The notes beneath the pieces were generated by a model. That model was not told the origin of the DNA. It made no database searches and was given only the letters and a program-made list of their open reading frames with translations. 64,000 bases of DNA from JACMLD01 sp038207265. GTDB lineage: Bacteria; Bacteroidota; Bacteroidia; Chitinophagales; Chitinophagaceae. Made by a program: the position numbers and the translations under genes. Below are positions 56,010 through 64,000 of the stretch, one piece after another (the first letter of the stretch is position 1; every line of letters begins with the position of its first letter). Location: contig JBBQZZ010000003.1 in assembly GCA_038207265.1 (NCBI GenBank), positions 248,001 to 312,000 on the forward strand, in the 5' to 3' direction.

Positions 56010-56966
56010 CTACCCTATTTCCAGTAATGCGGGCCGTTGGGAAATTTGATGGTACTGGATTACATGCCTGGCAAAATAATGTACCACCATACTTTTACGG
56101 GTTCGTGTATTATCCACAATAGGGTTTCCGCCATGTATGAGATTTGCATGCCATAAAAAAACATCGCCTTTTTCCGCATAAACATCGATCTTCTCTATTT
56201 CATCGATTGCAATTATTTCGGCTATTTTATCTTCATAACGTTCATTGGTATCCGGGTCTAACTGAATTATTCCGCTTTTATGATCAAAATCCGGGCTCAG
56301 CACATAAGGGAGCTTATGGCTGCCGGGATAATAAGATAAGGAACCATTTTTTGCATCAATATCTTCCAGTGCAAACCATGCGACAGGTAAATAACCCAGC
56401 GGATAGGTAGTCACATGAATGCTGACTGAATGAGCACGTTGCTGACTTCCTTTTTAAAAATTAATGGTTTGAAATGCTACAACTGGTTGTCCAAAAATAA
56501 ATTCGAACAAGTTTGCAATTCGTTCATTTTCTGCCATTTTCTTTAATACAATAGACTGGCGGATGGCGAACATTATTTTGCCATTGTCCATTGGCCGGAG
56601 TTTGTTTTGTTCCAGTAATAAATCTACTTCCGTGTTTATGGCATCAATCTCGTTGGCTAACAATTTTTTTTTAGAATAATGTATCAATTATCAACCATTG
56701 TAATAAATGTTGCTGCGTATGTTCGGGAAATTGTTTGTATGACTCTTGCTGTAACAGGATTTCTTTAGCACCAGGTTCATCCAGCCAGGTAGATTGCTGC
56801 GGCAGGTTGGCAAAATCTTCACTGCTCACATTCCAGTATACAGGTTTTTTATCTGCAGGTTTTTGTAAAGTGCTTGATTGTGCTGTAGCTTCCAGCGATG
56901 GAAGAAATTATACTCAACATACGTAAATTTAAATTCCCGCAATTTGCTGACAACCCTTTTAAACAT
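56010..56966 (-). pseudogene. Decayed phytanoyl-CoA dioxygenase (PhyH) family gene
   Basis: Minus-strand pieces assemble into a PhyH protein. ATG at 56966 opens FKRVVSKLREFKF..HRWKLQHNQALY; an A6 run then shifts frame into KKPVYWNVSSEDF..STWLDEPGAKEILL. A second shift at LIIDTLF leads to ANEIDAINTEVDLLLEQ..PVVAFQTINF, where TAA (56456-56454) stops the frame. The same frame continues with GSQQRAHSVSIHV..YPLGYLPVAWFALEDID..FLWHANLIHGG to 56010. The iron-binding HxD reads HSV, so Asp is lost too. At least two frameshifts, one nonsense codon and a missing ligand make it non-functional. Confidence 0.85.
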
Positions 56967-56989
56967 GCAGCAAAGTTCGCGCGCTGCCT

Positions 56990-58216
56990 TTACAAAGCCA
57001 ACACTTCTCCAATGCTGTTTTTGGAGATACTTCCAACGATGCTTCCGCTTCCGGCAGCATGAAATTTGAAAATAAGTTGAGGTGGTAATTGCTGAATCAC
57101 CTGGCTGATTGCACTAAAGCTTATTGATCCAATGCAAAAAATGATTTCATTGGTTTTATGTTGCCTGGTATAGGTGATTGCTTCATCTATATTATCTAAA
57201 AATTGCAGGCGTCTTACAGACTCCTTATCAGCTGAAACGATCTTTTCAACTTTTATCGTCTCTTCTTTTGCACCAATTACAGTAGTATGAATGATGCTGC
57301 CTGATTTGTTAAATTTTTTTCCGGTTGGAAATAAGTTACGACAGAAGGACAACACTGCTCTAAACCAGATCGCAATTTGCAGTAATATTACAAACCACCA
57401 GGATTGCTTTTTATAATGCTTTTGAACAAAAATATTCATGGCATTATAGAACCACCTCAGGTATTGTATGTCTTTACGGGTGCTCTCTCCTTTAAAATGC
57501 ATGATACCGGTGTCAGCTAAATAATAATTGCGATAACCTTCCTCCCTGATCCGATAACTCAGATCCACATCTTCGCCGTACATAAAAAATGTTTCATCAA
57601 ACCCCCCGGTTCTTCTTAATACTTCGTCTCTTAATAGCATAAACGCGCCCGACAAAACATCCGTATCATTGTTTACTTTTTCAGGCAAATGACCAAGATA
57701 GTAGTGTGCGAATCTTTTTGAATGCGGGAAAAGTTTTGTGAGACCAGATAATTTGTACAATGAAGCAGCGGGTGTTGGGAAACCCCTTTTTGATTCGGGA
57801 AGAAAACGGCCACTGCCATCAATCATATGAATACCCAATGCACCAATTGCAAGATCCCTTTCCATCGCGTCAATAGATTTTCTTAAGCAATCTTCCCGCA
57901 AAATGGTATCGGGATTTAAAAACAAAATGTACCTGCCTTTTGTCATTTTCCATCCCTGGTTATTGGCTTTGGCAAATCCAATGTTTTCCTTGTTACAAAC
58001 AAAGTTTACAGATGGAAATTTTTCTTTGAGGTAAGAAACACTTTGATCTGAAGAATTGTTATCTACTACAATTACTTCAGTTTCCAGATCAAAAATTGCC
58101 TTTTGAACCGAACATAAGCACTGTTCCAAAAAATATTTTACATTGTAACTGACAATTATGATCGAAAGCAACTGCAAAAATTTAAGATGCCGAAAATAAA
58201 AGAATTTGGCGAGCAA
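56990..58216 (-). CDS. GT2 glycosyltransferase, rhamnosyltransferase-like, with C-terminal extension
   Basis: The 408-residue protein has a GT2 domain (about 16-260): SIIIVSYNVKYFLEQCL, VVDNNSSDQS, FLNPDT and DETFFMYGEDVDLSYR, close to WbbL-type rhamnosyltransferases. A hydrophobic segment (SWWFVILLQIAIWFRAVLSF) follows, then about 100 residues resembling a Rossmann-like sensor of sugar-transferase proteins (IIHTTVIGAKE, NEIIFCIGS). It probably builds surface polysaccharide. It ends abruptly at GEVLAL, 24 bases before the PhyH relic, so a truncated C-terminus is possible. Confidence 0.82.
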   Translation of the reverse strand: MLAKFFYFRHLKFLQLLSIIIVSYNVKYFLEQCLCSVQKAIFDLETEVIVVDNNSSDQSVSYLKEKFPSVNFVCNKENIGFAKANNQGWKMTKGRYILFLNPDTILREDCLRKSIDAMERDLAIGALGIHMIDGSGRFLPESKRGFPTPAASLYKLSGLTKLFPHSKRFAHYYLGHLPEKVNNDTDVLSGAFMLLRDEVLRRTGGFDETFFMYGEDVDLSYRIREEGYRNYYLADTGIMHFKGESTRKDIQYLRWFYNAMNIFVQKHYKKQSWWFVILLQIAIWFRAVLSFCRNLFPTGKKFNKSGSIIHTTVIGAKEETIKVEKIVSADKESVRRLQFLDNIDEAITYTRQHKTNEIIFCIGSISFSAISQVIQQLPPQLIFKFHAAGSGSIVGSISKNSIGEVLAL

Positions 58217-58348
58217 AAATAATCAGCAAACATATTTATCACAATTATGCGGATTAAACAACAATAAATCAAAGTTCCGAAATCGGCTCGTCAGGAATCT
58301 GTTTTAAATCTATTAGTTTTATATTTCAATTAATTAAACCTCTATTGT

Positions 58349-59338
58349 ATGCAAGTAAAAAAATTGGGCTCACAAGGGCTAACAGCATCTGCACTGGGCT
58401 TTGGATGCATGGGCATGAGCGAATTTTATGGAGCAGGAAATGATAGTGAATCTATTGACACCTTGCATCATGCCATTGATATAGGCGTAACCTTCTGGGA
58501 CACGGCAGATATGTATGGGCCTTATTCAAATGAAATACTGGTGGGTAAAGCTTTAAAAGGGAATCGCCAAAAAGTAACGCTGGCCACCAAGTTTGGTATT
58601 TTAAGAGATCCGGCAAATCCGCAACTGAGGGGCGTGAATGGGAAACCGGATTATGTAAAAAAATCGTGCGAAGGAAGTTTGAAAAGACTCAACGTGAATG
58701 TCATTGATCTTTATTACCTGCACAGGGTAGATACTTCAACACCCATTGAAGAAACCGTAGGAGCAATGGCAGACCTGGTGAGAGAAGGTAAAATAAAAGG
58801 AATTGGATTGAGTGAAGTATCTGTAGAAACGCTGAAGAAAGCGCATGCCATCCACCCAATTACCGCTATTCAATCTGAATATTCGCTTTGGACAAGGGAT
58901 CCGGAAGATGGAATACTGCAAACATGCGCTGATCTCGGAATTGCGTTTGTTGCTTATAGTCCGCTGGGCAGGGGATTTCTGACTGGGCAAATAAAAAGTG
59001 AAGACGATTTTTCAGCAGGTGATTACCGCAGGTTTTCACCACGTTTCCAGGGCGAAAATTTTCAAAAGAACTTAGACCTGGTGAAAAAAATTGAAAACCT
59101 CGCAAATAAAAAAGGATGTAGCGCATCACAACTTGCGCTTGCCTGGGTGATGGCACGTGGCGAACATATTTTTCCTATTCCTGGTACAAAACGCATTAAA
59201 TACCTTGATGAAAATGTTGGCTCAGCAAATATCAATTTTACAAGCCAGGAGCTGGAAGAAATCAATAATGTGTTTCCCAAAGATGCGGCGGCGGGTCTTC
59301 GATATCCGGCGCAGGCAATGGGAAGTTTAAACAGGTAG
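58349..59338 (+). CDS. Aldo/keto reductase
   Basis: The 329-residue protein is an AKR with the TIM-barrel pattern: GFGCMGMSEFYG at the N-terminus, WDTADMYGPYSNE (catalytic Asp and Tyr), ATKFG (catalytic Lys), DLYYLHRVD (catalytic His) and PIPGTKRIKYLDEN for NADPH phosphate. It should reduce aldehydes or ketones with NADPH; the substrate is unknown. The gene is monocistronic in appearance. Confidence 0.93.
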   Translation: MQVKKLGSQGLTASALGFGCMGMSEFYGAGNDSESIDTLHHAIDIGVTFWDTADMYGPYSNEILVGKALKGNRQKVTLATKFGILRDPANPQLRGVNGKPDYVKKSCEGSLKRLNVNVIDLYYLHRVDTSTPIEETVGAMADLVREGKIKGIGLSEVSVETLKKAHAIHPITAIQSEYSLWTRDPEDGILQTCADLGIAFVAYSPLGRGFLTGQIKSEDDFSAGDYRRFSPRFQGENFQKNLDLVKKIENLANKKGCSASQLALAWVMARGEHIFPIPGTKRIKYLDENVGSANINFTSQELEEINNVFPKDAAAGLRYPAQAMGSLNR

Positions 59339-59344
59339 TTAAAT

Positions 59345-59376
59345 GTTGATTGGTTGAACAGTTGATTGGTTGAATG
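59345..59376. repeat. Two tandem 16-base repeats
   Basis: GTTGATTGGTTGAACA (59345-59360) is followed directly by GTTGATTGGTTGAATG (59361-59376), 14 of 16 bases identical. The block fills the spacer between the reductase and inositol-phosphatase genes and precedes the ATG at 59396. A regulatory role is unproven. Confidence 0.6.
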
Positions 59377-59395
59377 CATCTGTTATCTTTGCCGA

Positions 59396-60175
59396 ATGTT
59401 AAAATCAACTTTGATAAAAGCTACCGAAGAGGCAGCAAAAGTTTTACGCCATTATTTTCGAGGAGAATTTACCATTACCAACAAAGAAGGAATTAATAAT
59501 CCTGTTACCGAGGCCGACCTGGCTGCAGAAAAAATAATTTTTGATGTCATTAAATCAAAATTTCCTGATCATTTTATTTTAAGCGAGGAAGCCGGTGAGA
59601 TTAAGATGGACAGTGAATACAAATGGATCATCGATCCAATAGACGGTACCATCAATTTTGCAAACGGAATTCCCATTTGTTGTGTAAGTATTGGTATAGA
59701 AAAGGCCGGCATTATGATAATGGGCGCGGTATACAATCCATTCATCAACGAATTTTTTATGGCCGAAAAGGGATTGGGGGCTTTTCTCAACGGAAAAAAA
59801 ATCAAAGTAAACGAACAAGCGGATTTAAACAAAGCCTGTTTGGTAACAGGTTTTCCTTATACTTACCTGAATTCACCTAATGGACCGCTGGAAATTTTTT
59901 CAAAACTGATTCGCAAAGGAATTCCGGTACGTCGCCTGGGTTCTGCCGCTATAGATTTATGTTGGGTAGCAGCCGGGCGTTTTGATGGTTTTTATGAACA
60001 CAAACTGCAGGCTTGGGATAGTGCGGCCGGTTTTTTAATGGTGGAGGAAGCCGGTGGCCGGGTAACCGATTATAAAGGCGATCGCTATTCCCCTTATCAG
60101 CCGCATATAGTGGCTACCAACGGAAAGATACATGACGCCCTGCTTCATTGTGTGAATGGAGGAGATTTAGAATGA
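59396..60175 (+). CDS. Inositol monophosphatase family phosphatase
   Basis: From ATG at 59396 the product has 259 residues; the frame upstream to 59366 runs through the tandem repeat and is not family-like. Motifs are EEAGEIK (metal-binding Glu), DPIDGTINF (signature) and AWDSAAGFLMVEEAGG (second signature). Members dephosphorylate inositol phosphates, fructose-bisphosphate, NADP or adenosine bisphosphate (CysQ); which applies here is unclear. Confidence 0.92.
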   Translation: MLKSTLIKATEEAAKVLRHYFRGEFTITNKEGINNPVTEADLAAEKIIFDVIKSKFPDHFILSEEAGEIKMDSEYKWIIDPIDGTINFANGIPICCVSIGIEKAGIMIMGAVYNPFINEFFMAEKGLGAFLNGKKIKVNEQADLNKACLVTGFPYTYLNSPNGPLEIFSKLIRKGIPVRRLGSAAIDLCWVAAGRFDGFYEHKLQAWDSAAGFLMVEEAGGRVTDYKGDRYSPYQPHIVATNGKIHDALLHCVNGGDLE

Positions 60176-60265
60176 TGCGTTGACGGTTGCTTTATCAGTA
60201 TAAATGATCAATGGTTTAATATTTTACCAAAAAGTACATATAAGAGCATTAGCGTATTATTACTG

Positions 60266-60646
60266 TTGCCGGTAATTGCATTATTGGCTTGTAATAATTT
60301 TGCTTATTCCTTGCACAGTGCAAAAAAGAAATATTTTGCACAACCCGGTTTGCTTTTTATGGAAGCGATTGTTAACTACAGGGTGCAAAATCATTTCTGG
60401 CCAGGTTCTATGCGCGACTTTGCAATGAGTTCGGAAGCAAACCATCAACTGGCAGAAGATTTTAAATACAATGGAACCAATTTCAAAATATCAGACAGCA
60501 ATCATTTAAAAATAATTTTTTATGATTATAAGAAAAATGCCGATAATCCATCCACTGCAGGCAAGATAGATTTGAATGGATTAAGAGGTGTAATTCGTTT
60601 CTTTAATTTTGATAACAGTTTTGCCTACAAATTGGAAATGAAATAA
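60266..60646 (+). CDS. Small lipoprotein with unusual or damaged start
   Basis: The visible frame reads LPVIALLAC from TTG at 60266, a lipobox with no basic N-region. Upstream in the same frame the codons read LPKSTYKSISVLLLLPVIALLAC back to about 60223 without an ATG, GTG or TTG start. ATG at 60204 lies in another frame (MINGLIFYQK) that would join this one after one extra base in the A5 run near 60229-60233. So the true gene probably starts at 60204 with a frameshift or sequencing error. The remaining 115 residues match no family I know. Confidence 0.6.
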   Translation: MPVIALLACNNFAYSLHSAKKKYFAQPGLLFMEAIVNYRVQNHFWPGSMRDFAMSSEANHQLAEDFKYNGTNFKISDSNHLKIIFYDYKKNADNPSTAGKIDLNGLRGVIRFFNFDNSFAYKLEMK

Positions 60647-60670
60647 GAATTGTAAAAACGTTTTAAAACA

Positions 60671-61702
60671 ATGAGTGAAGAAAGAACAGAAATAGCAGCC
60701 CTTGGCGAATTTGGATTAATCGATCATCTCACAAAAAATTTTGAACTACACAATGCCTCTTCAATCGTTGGAGTAGGTGATGATGCCGCAGTTATAGATC
60801 CACTGGGAAAACAAATTGTTGTAACTACCGACATGCTGATTGAAGGTGTGCATTTTGATCTAATGTATACTCCATTAAAACATCTTGGTTATAAGAGTAT
60901 CATTGCCAGCCTGAGCGATGTGTATGCAATGAACGCATTTCCCACACAGGTTACGCTAAGTATTGCTTTTAGCAACCGGTTCAGCCTGGAGGCGCTGGAA
61001 GATTTTTATGAAGGCGTTTATGCGGCTTGTGAAAAATACGATGTTGACCTGGTGGGCGGAGATACTTCCACTTCTCAAAAAGGGTTTGTGATTTCAGTAA
61101 CTGCTATCGGCGAAGTAAAACAGGACGGATACGTTAAAAGAAGCACGGCAAACAAAGGAGATCTGTTATGTGTAACCGGTGACCTTGGTGCTGCTTTTTT
61201 AGGTCTAACATTATTGGAAAGAGAAAAAAAGATCTTTCTCGAAAGTCCGAAAGTGCAACCCGATTTAGAGAATCAAAAATATGTGGTGGGAAGGATGCTG
61301 AAACCAGAAGCAAGAAAAGACATCATTGAATTTTTTGCAGCTAATGAGATTATTCCTACAGCAATGATGGATGTAAGTGATGGACTCAGTTCAGAAATCC
61401 TGCATATCTGTAAAAAAAGCAATCTTGGTTGCGTCTTATACGAAGAAAAAATTCCTATTCATGAAGATACCCGCAATGCCGCTTTTAAATTTGAGTTGGA
61501 TCCAACTGCCTGCGCATTGAGTGGTGGGGAAGATTATGAGCTATTGTTTACGCTCAAACAAACTGAATACGATAAACTGGTGCTGAATGAACAAATAAGT
61601 GTAATTGGATACATGACCGAACCGGAAAAAGGAAGAAAAATAATAACCAAGGGTGGTAATACGTTTGATATTACTGCACAGGGTTGGAACGCGTTTGTAT
61701 GA
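60671..61702 (+). CDS. thiL: Thiamine-monophosphate kinase
   Basis: The 343-residue protein matches ThiL: GVGDDAAVI near 34-42, TDMLIEGVHFD, ASLSDVYAMNAFP, LVGGDTSTS and MMDVSDGLSSE, with ATP- and metal-binding aspartates intact. It phosphorylates thiamine phosphate to the pyrophosphate cofactor. It is slightly longer than the E. coli enzyme (325). No other thi genes are in the window. Confidence 0.94.
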   Translation: MSEERTEIAALGEFGLIDHLTKNFELHNASSIVGVGDDAAVIDPLGKQIVVTTDMLIEGVHFDLMYTPLKHLGYKSIIASLSDVYAMNAFPTQVTLSIAFSNRFSLEALEDFYEGVYAACEKYDVDLVGGDTSTSQKGFVISVTAIGEVKQDGYVKRSTANKGDLLCVTGDLGAAFLGLTLLEREKKIFLESPKVQPDLENQKYVVGRMLKPEARKDIIEFFAANEIIPTAMMDVSDGLSSEILHICKKSNLGCVLYEEKIPIHEDTRNAAFKFELDPTACALSGGEDYELLFTLKQTEYDKLVLNEQISVIGYMTEPEKGRKIITKGGNTFDITAQGWNAFV

Positions 61703-61711
61703 ACCAGGATT

Positions 61712-63229
61712 ATGATGAAATTTATTTCAAAGAAGGCTCTTTTTTCTGCTTGCTCTTTTAGTTGGCTATTGTTTGCTGCATTCATTTCCGGTTGCAATAG
61801 TTCGAAGTATTTATTCAATCCGGCAAAAACTTATCCGAAAGAAATACTTCAGCAGGACTATACCAGGTTCCGTGATATCCTGGAAGATGCGCATCCTTCC
61901 CTCTATTGGTATACCAGCAAAGATTCGCTGGATTATTATTTTGACCTTGGTTATAGTCAGATAGCAGATTCAATGACCGAACCCCAGTTTCGTACTTTGC
62001 TGAGTTATGTCATTTCAAAAATTAATTGCGGGCATACAACTGTAAGGTTTTCAAAAAAATATGCACGCTATGCAGATACAGCCCGGACACCCCAATTTCC
62101 ATTGGGAATAAAATTCTGGGATGATACAGCAGTAATTTATACAAATATCAACAGGGGTGATTCTATATTGACACGTGGTACTGTCGTTAAAAGCATCAAT
62201 GGCGTTCCAATTAATCTTATCAAGGACAGTCTTTTTAATTATATGGTAATGGATGGATACAGTATCAACCATAAATATCAAACACTAAGTAATCTCGGTA
62301 ATTTTGGTGGACTGTACCAGGCAGTTTACGGATTTCCGGGAAAATTTAATATCGGTTATTTAGACACGGCCGGTGAAGAAAAGATTACAACCATCGGATT
62401 ATATGATATAAGGAAAGACACCGCTTACCGTAGATTTCTTCGTTCTTTCAAAAGACCATCAAAAAAAGAAAGGAAGCGAAATGGTTTGTTCAATACAAGG
62501 AATATCCAGGTAGATACAGCCGGCAGCACGGCCTATATGACGGTTACCACTTTCAGCAATGGCAATAAACTAAAATCATTTTTCCGGCAGAGTTTCCGGT
62601 TACTGGATGCACAAAATATTAAACATCTTGTGGTAGATGTTCGTTCGAATGGAGGTGGAAATGTTGAATTATCAGGAAAACTTACCGAATACATTATTGA
62701 TCATAAATTTAAGCTGGCAGATTCCTTGTATGCCATTCGCAGACTCAGCAAATACGAGCGCAACATACAAAACAGTTTCGCGGCATTTTTCTTTATGAAT
62801 GTGGTTACTAAAATGCGTTCTGATGGAAAATACCATTTTGGTTATTTTGAACGTCATTATTTTAAACCCAAAAAACAACATCATTATAACGGCAATGTAT
62901 ATATACTAACGGGTGGTAATTCCTTTTCGGCAACTACATTATTTGCAAATGCATTAAAAGGGCAGTCCAATGTGAAAATAATAGGGGAAGAAACTGGTGG
63001 CGGCGCTTATGGCAATACTGCCTGGTTCATACCCGATGCCACTTTGCCTAACACACATGTACGGTTCCGATTGCCACGTTTTCATATGGTAATGAATAAA
63101 AATTTTCCGAAGAATGGCCGGGGCGTAATACCAGATATTGAAGTAAAACCTTCTGCTGAAGCAATCCGTAAAGGTTACGATGTGAAAGTTGAATTTGTGA
63201 AGAAACTTATCTATGATGGTAAAAAGTAG
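61712..63229 (+). CDS. S41 family (C-terminal-processing-like) peptidase lipoprotein
   Basis: The 505-residue protein has a lipoprotein signal (AAFISGC, Cys at 28; MMKF start). An N-terminal helical region and a PDZ-like segment (TRGTVVKSINGVPI) precede the S41 catalytic core: LVVDVRSNGGGNVELSG and VYILTGGNSFSATTLFAN with the catalytic Ser, then EETGGGAYGN. It probably cuts peptides in the periplasm. The gene ends one base before the convergent nagA gene, with no spacer. Confidence 0.88.
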   Translation: MMKFISKKALFSACSFSWLLFAAFISGCNSSKYLFNPAKTYPKEILQQDYTRFRDILEDAHPSLYWYTSKDSLDYYFDLGYSQIADSMTEPQFRTLLSYVISKINCGHTTVRFSKKYARYADTARTPQFPLGIKFWDDTAVIYTNINRGDSILTRGTVVKSINGVPINLIKDSLFNYMVMDGYSINHKYQTLSNLGNFGGLYQAVYGFPGKFNIGYLDTAGEEKITTIGLYDIRKDTAYRRFLRSFKRPSKKERKRNGLFNTRNIQVDTAGSTAYMTVTTFSNGNKLKSFFRQSFRLLDAQNIKHLVVDVRSNGGGNVELSGKLTEYIIDHKFKLADSLYAIRRLSKYERNIQNSFAAFFFMNVVTKMRSDGKYHFGYFERHYFKPKKQHHYNGNVYILTGGNSFSATTLFANALKGQSNVKIIGEETGGGAYGNTAWFIPDATLPNTHVRFRLPRFHMVMNKNFPKNGRGVIPDIEVKPSAEAIRKGYDVKVEFVKKLIYDGKK

Positions 63230-64000
63230 TTACCTGATTACCTCCAGCACATTAAATGCTCTATCAAAAACGACCATTTCTGCCTTATAATTTTTTTCTA
63301 TTTTACCCAGGTCACCTGACAGACCAATTACCTTTGCAGGATACAATGAAGCCATTCTCAATGCTTCTTCCAGATCAATACCTGCATGCTCCACACAATT
63401 CTTTACGCCCTTCATCATGGTAAGCGCCGAACCGGATAAAGTTCCATCGGGCAATGTATAACGATCTCCTTTGAATACATGCTGGTATGCGCCTTCGCTG
63501 GTAGCCGCAACTGCATCAGTAATCATAAACAATCTGTCCTGCATTATTTTTTTACTAATGCGCAGAACAGCAAAATCAACATGAATACCATCCGGTACTA
63601 TGCTGCTCATGACTGTCGGGTGATTGTAAATGGCGCCCGGTAAACCTGGTGCCCGGTGTTGCAAAGGCGACATAGCATTGAACAAATGGGTTGCAACCGG
63701 TATTCCACTATCAAATGCCGCGTATGCCTGCTCATAAGTTGCGTTGCTATGCCCGGCAGAAACAACAATTCCATTATCCTGCAATAATTTTATTATTGCA
63801 GGATCACATTGTTCAGGAGCCAGTGTCATTATCTTGATAATACTCTTGCCATGCTCCAATAACATATTTACTTCTTCCAGTGTTGGCTTCTTAATAAAAT
63901 GTTCAACATGGGCTCCTCTTTTAATGGGATTGAGATAAGGTCCTTCCAGGTGCAAACCGGGTAAACCTTTACCACCCTGCTGCAAATATTCTTTCACCAC
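63230..64000 (-). CDS. nagA: N-acetylglucosamine-6-phosphate deacetylase, C-terminal part (cut by window edge)
   Basis: The frame is open from the right edge to the stop at 63230 (about 256 residues visible), lacking the N-terminal third. Seen motifs are HLEGPYLNP, VSAGHSNATYEQA, ATHLFNAMSPLQHRAPG, DGIHVD and MITDAVAATSEG, all diagnostic of NagA. It removes the acetyl group from GlcNAc-6-phosphate in amino-sugar and cell-wall recycling. The first visible codon (GTG at 64000) is not a start. Confidence 0.93.
   Translation of the reverse strand: MVKEYLQQGGKGLPGLHLEGPYLNPIKRGAHVEHFIKKPTLEEVNMLLEHGKSIIKIMTLAPEQCDPAIIKLLQDNGIVVSAGHSNATYEQAYAAFDSGIPVATHLFNAMSPLQHRAPGLPGAIYNHPTVMSSIVPDGIHVDFAVLRISKKIMQDRLFMITDAVAATSEGAYQHVFKGDRYTLPDGTLSGSALTMMKGVKNCVEHAGIDLEEALRMASLYPAKVIGLSGDLGKIEKNYKAEMVVFDRAFNVLEVIR

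Overview
The window is chromosomal DNA of a Bacteroidota bacterium, most likely Chitinophagaceae or a close relative. Pointers are a flexirubin-type pigment operon, a type IX secretion C-terminal domain, outer-membrane beta-barrel proteins with carboxypeptidase-regulatory-like repeats, an MMPL/acyltransferase/methyltransferase triple fusion, AT-rich intergenic DNA and weak ribosome binding sites. I see no tRNA, rRNA, CRISPR array, integrase or complete insertion sequence. With the starts chosen here, no gene-free stretch exceeds 300 bases.

Region 1 (1-1095, minus strand) holds the N-terminus of an M3 oligopeptidase and a DUF5606 protein with a Lys/Ala/Pro tail. Region 2 (1189-27006, minus strand) is one dense operon-like run of 25 genes read right to left, many of them overlapping. 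It encodes an aryl-polyene/flexirubin pathway. An ammonia-lyase makes an aryl-acrylate starter and an adenylating ligase activates it. Two carrier proteins, primed by an AcpS-type transferase, two complete ketosynthases plus an FabB-like one, a chain-length-factor-like partner, FabG and two hot-dog dehydratases build the polyene. A halogenase-like flavoenzyme, two methyltransferase domains and a phytoene-desaturase-like flavoenzyme tailor it. Acyltransferases, a C45 Ntn-hydrolase, LolA, a lipoprotein and an MMPL exporter probably attach and move it to the outer membrane. The dialkylresorcinol genes darA/darB that normally complete a flexirubin are not in the window.

Region 3 (27190-33591, plus strand) carries a large outer-membrane beta-barrel protein, an ECF sigma factor with a TTG start, a small membrane protein that is probably its regulator, two Spy/CpxP-like periplasmic proteins, a secreted DUF1579-like protein and an ankyrin-type protein. 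Region 4 (33713-42245, minus strand) has an amidohydrolase lipoprotein, a DsbA/FrnE-like protein, a SMUG2-type DNA glycosylase, a sterol-desaturase-type hydroxylase, a large Gly/Tyr/Asn-rich secreted protein, a YdeI/DUF1801 gene broken by an in-frame TGA and a TPR lipoprotein. Region 5 (42374-54955, minus strand) holds polA, uvrB, an AsmA-like protein, a P1 peptidase, an M28 peptidase and mgsA. Between the AsmA and P1 genes lies a small composite relic that joins two pieces of a uvrB copy to the 3' end of an M28 peptidase copy.

Region 6 (55118-64000) has a T9SS-sorted protein, a decayed phytanoyl-CoA dioxygenase, a glycosyltransferase, an aldo/keto reductase, an inositol-monophosphatase family protein, a lipoprotein with a damaged or unusual start, thiL, an S41 peptidase and the 3' part of nagA.
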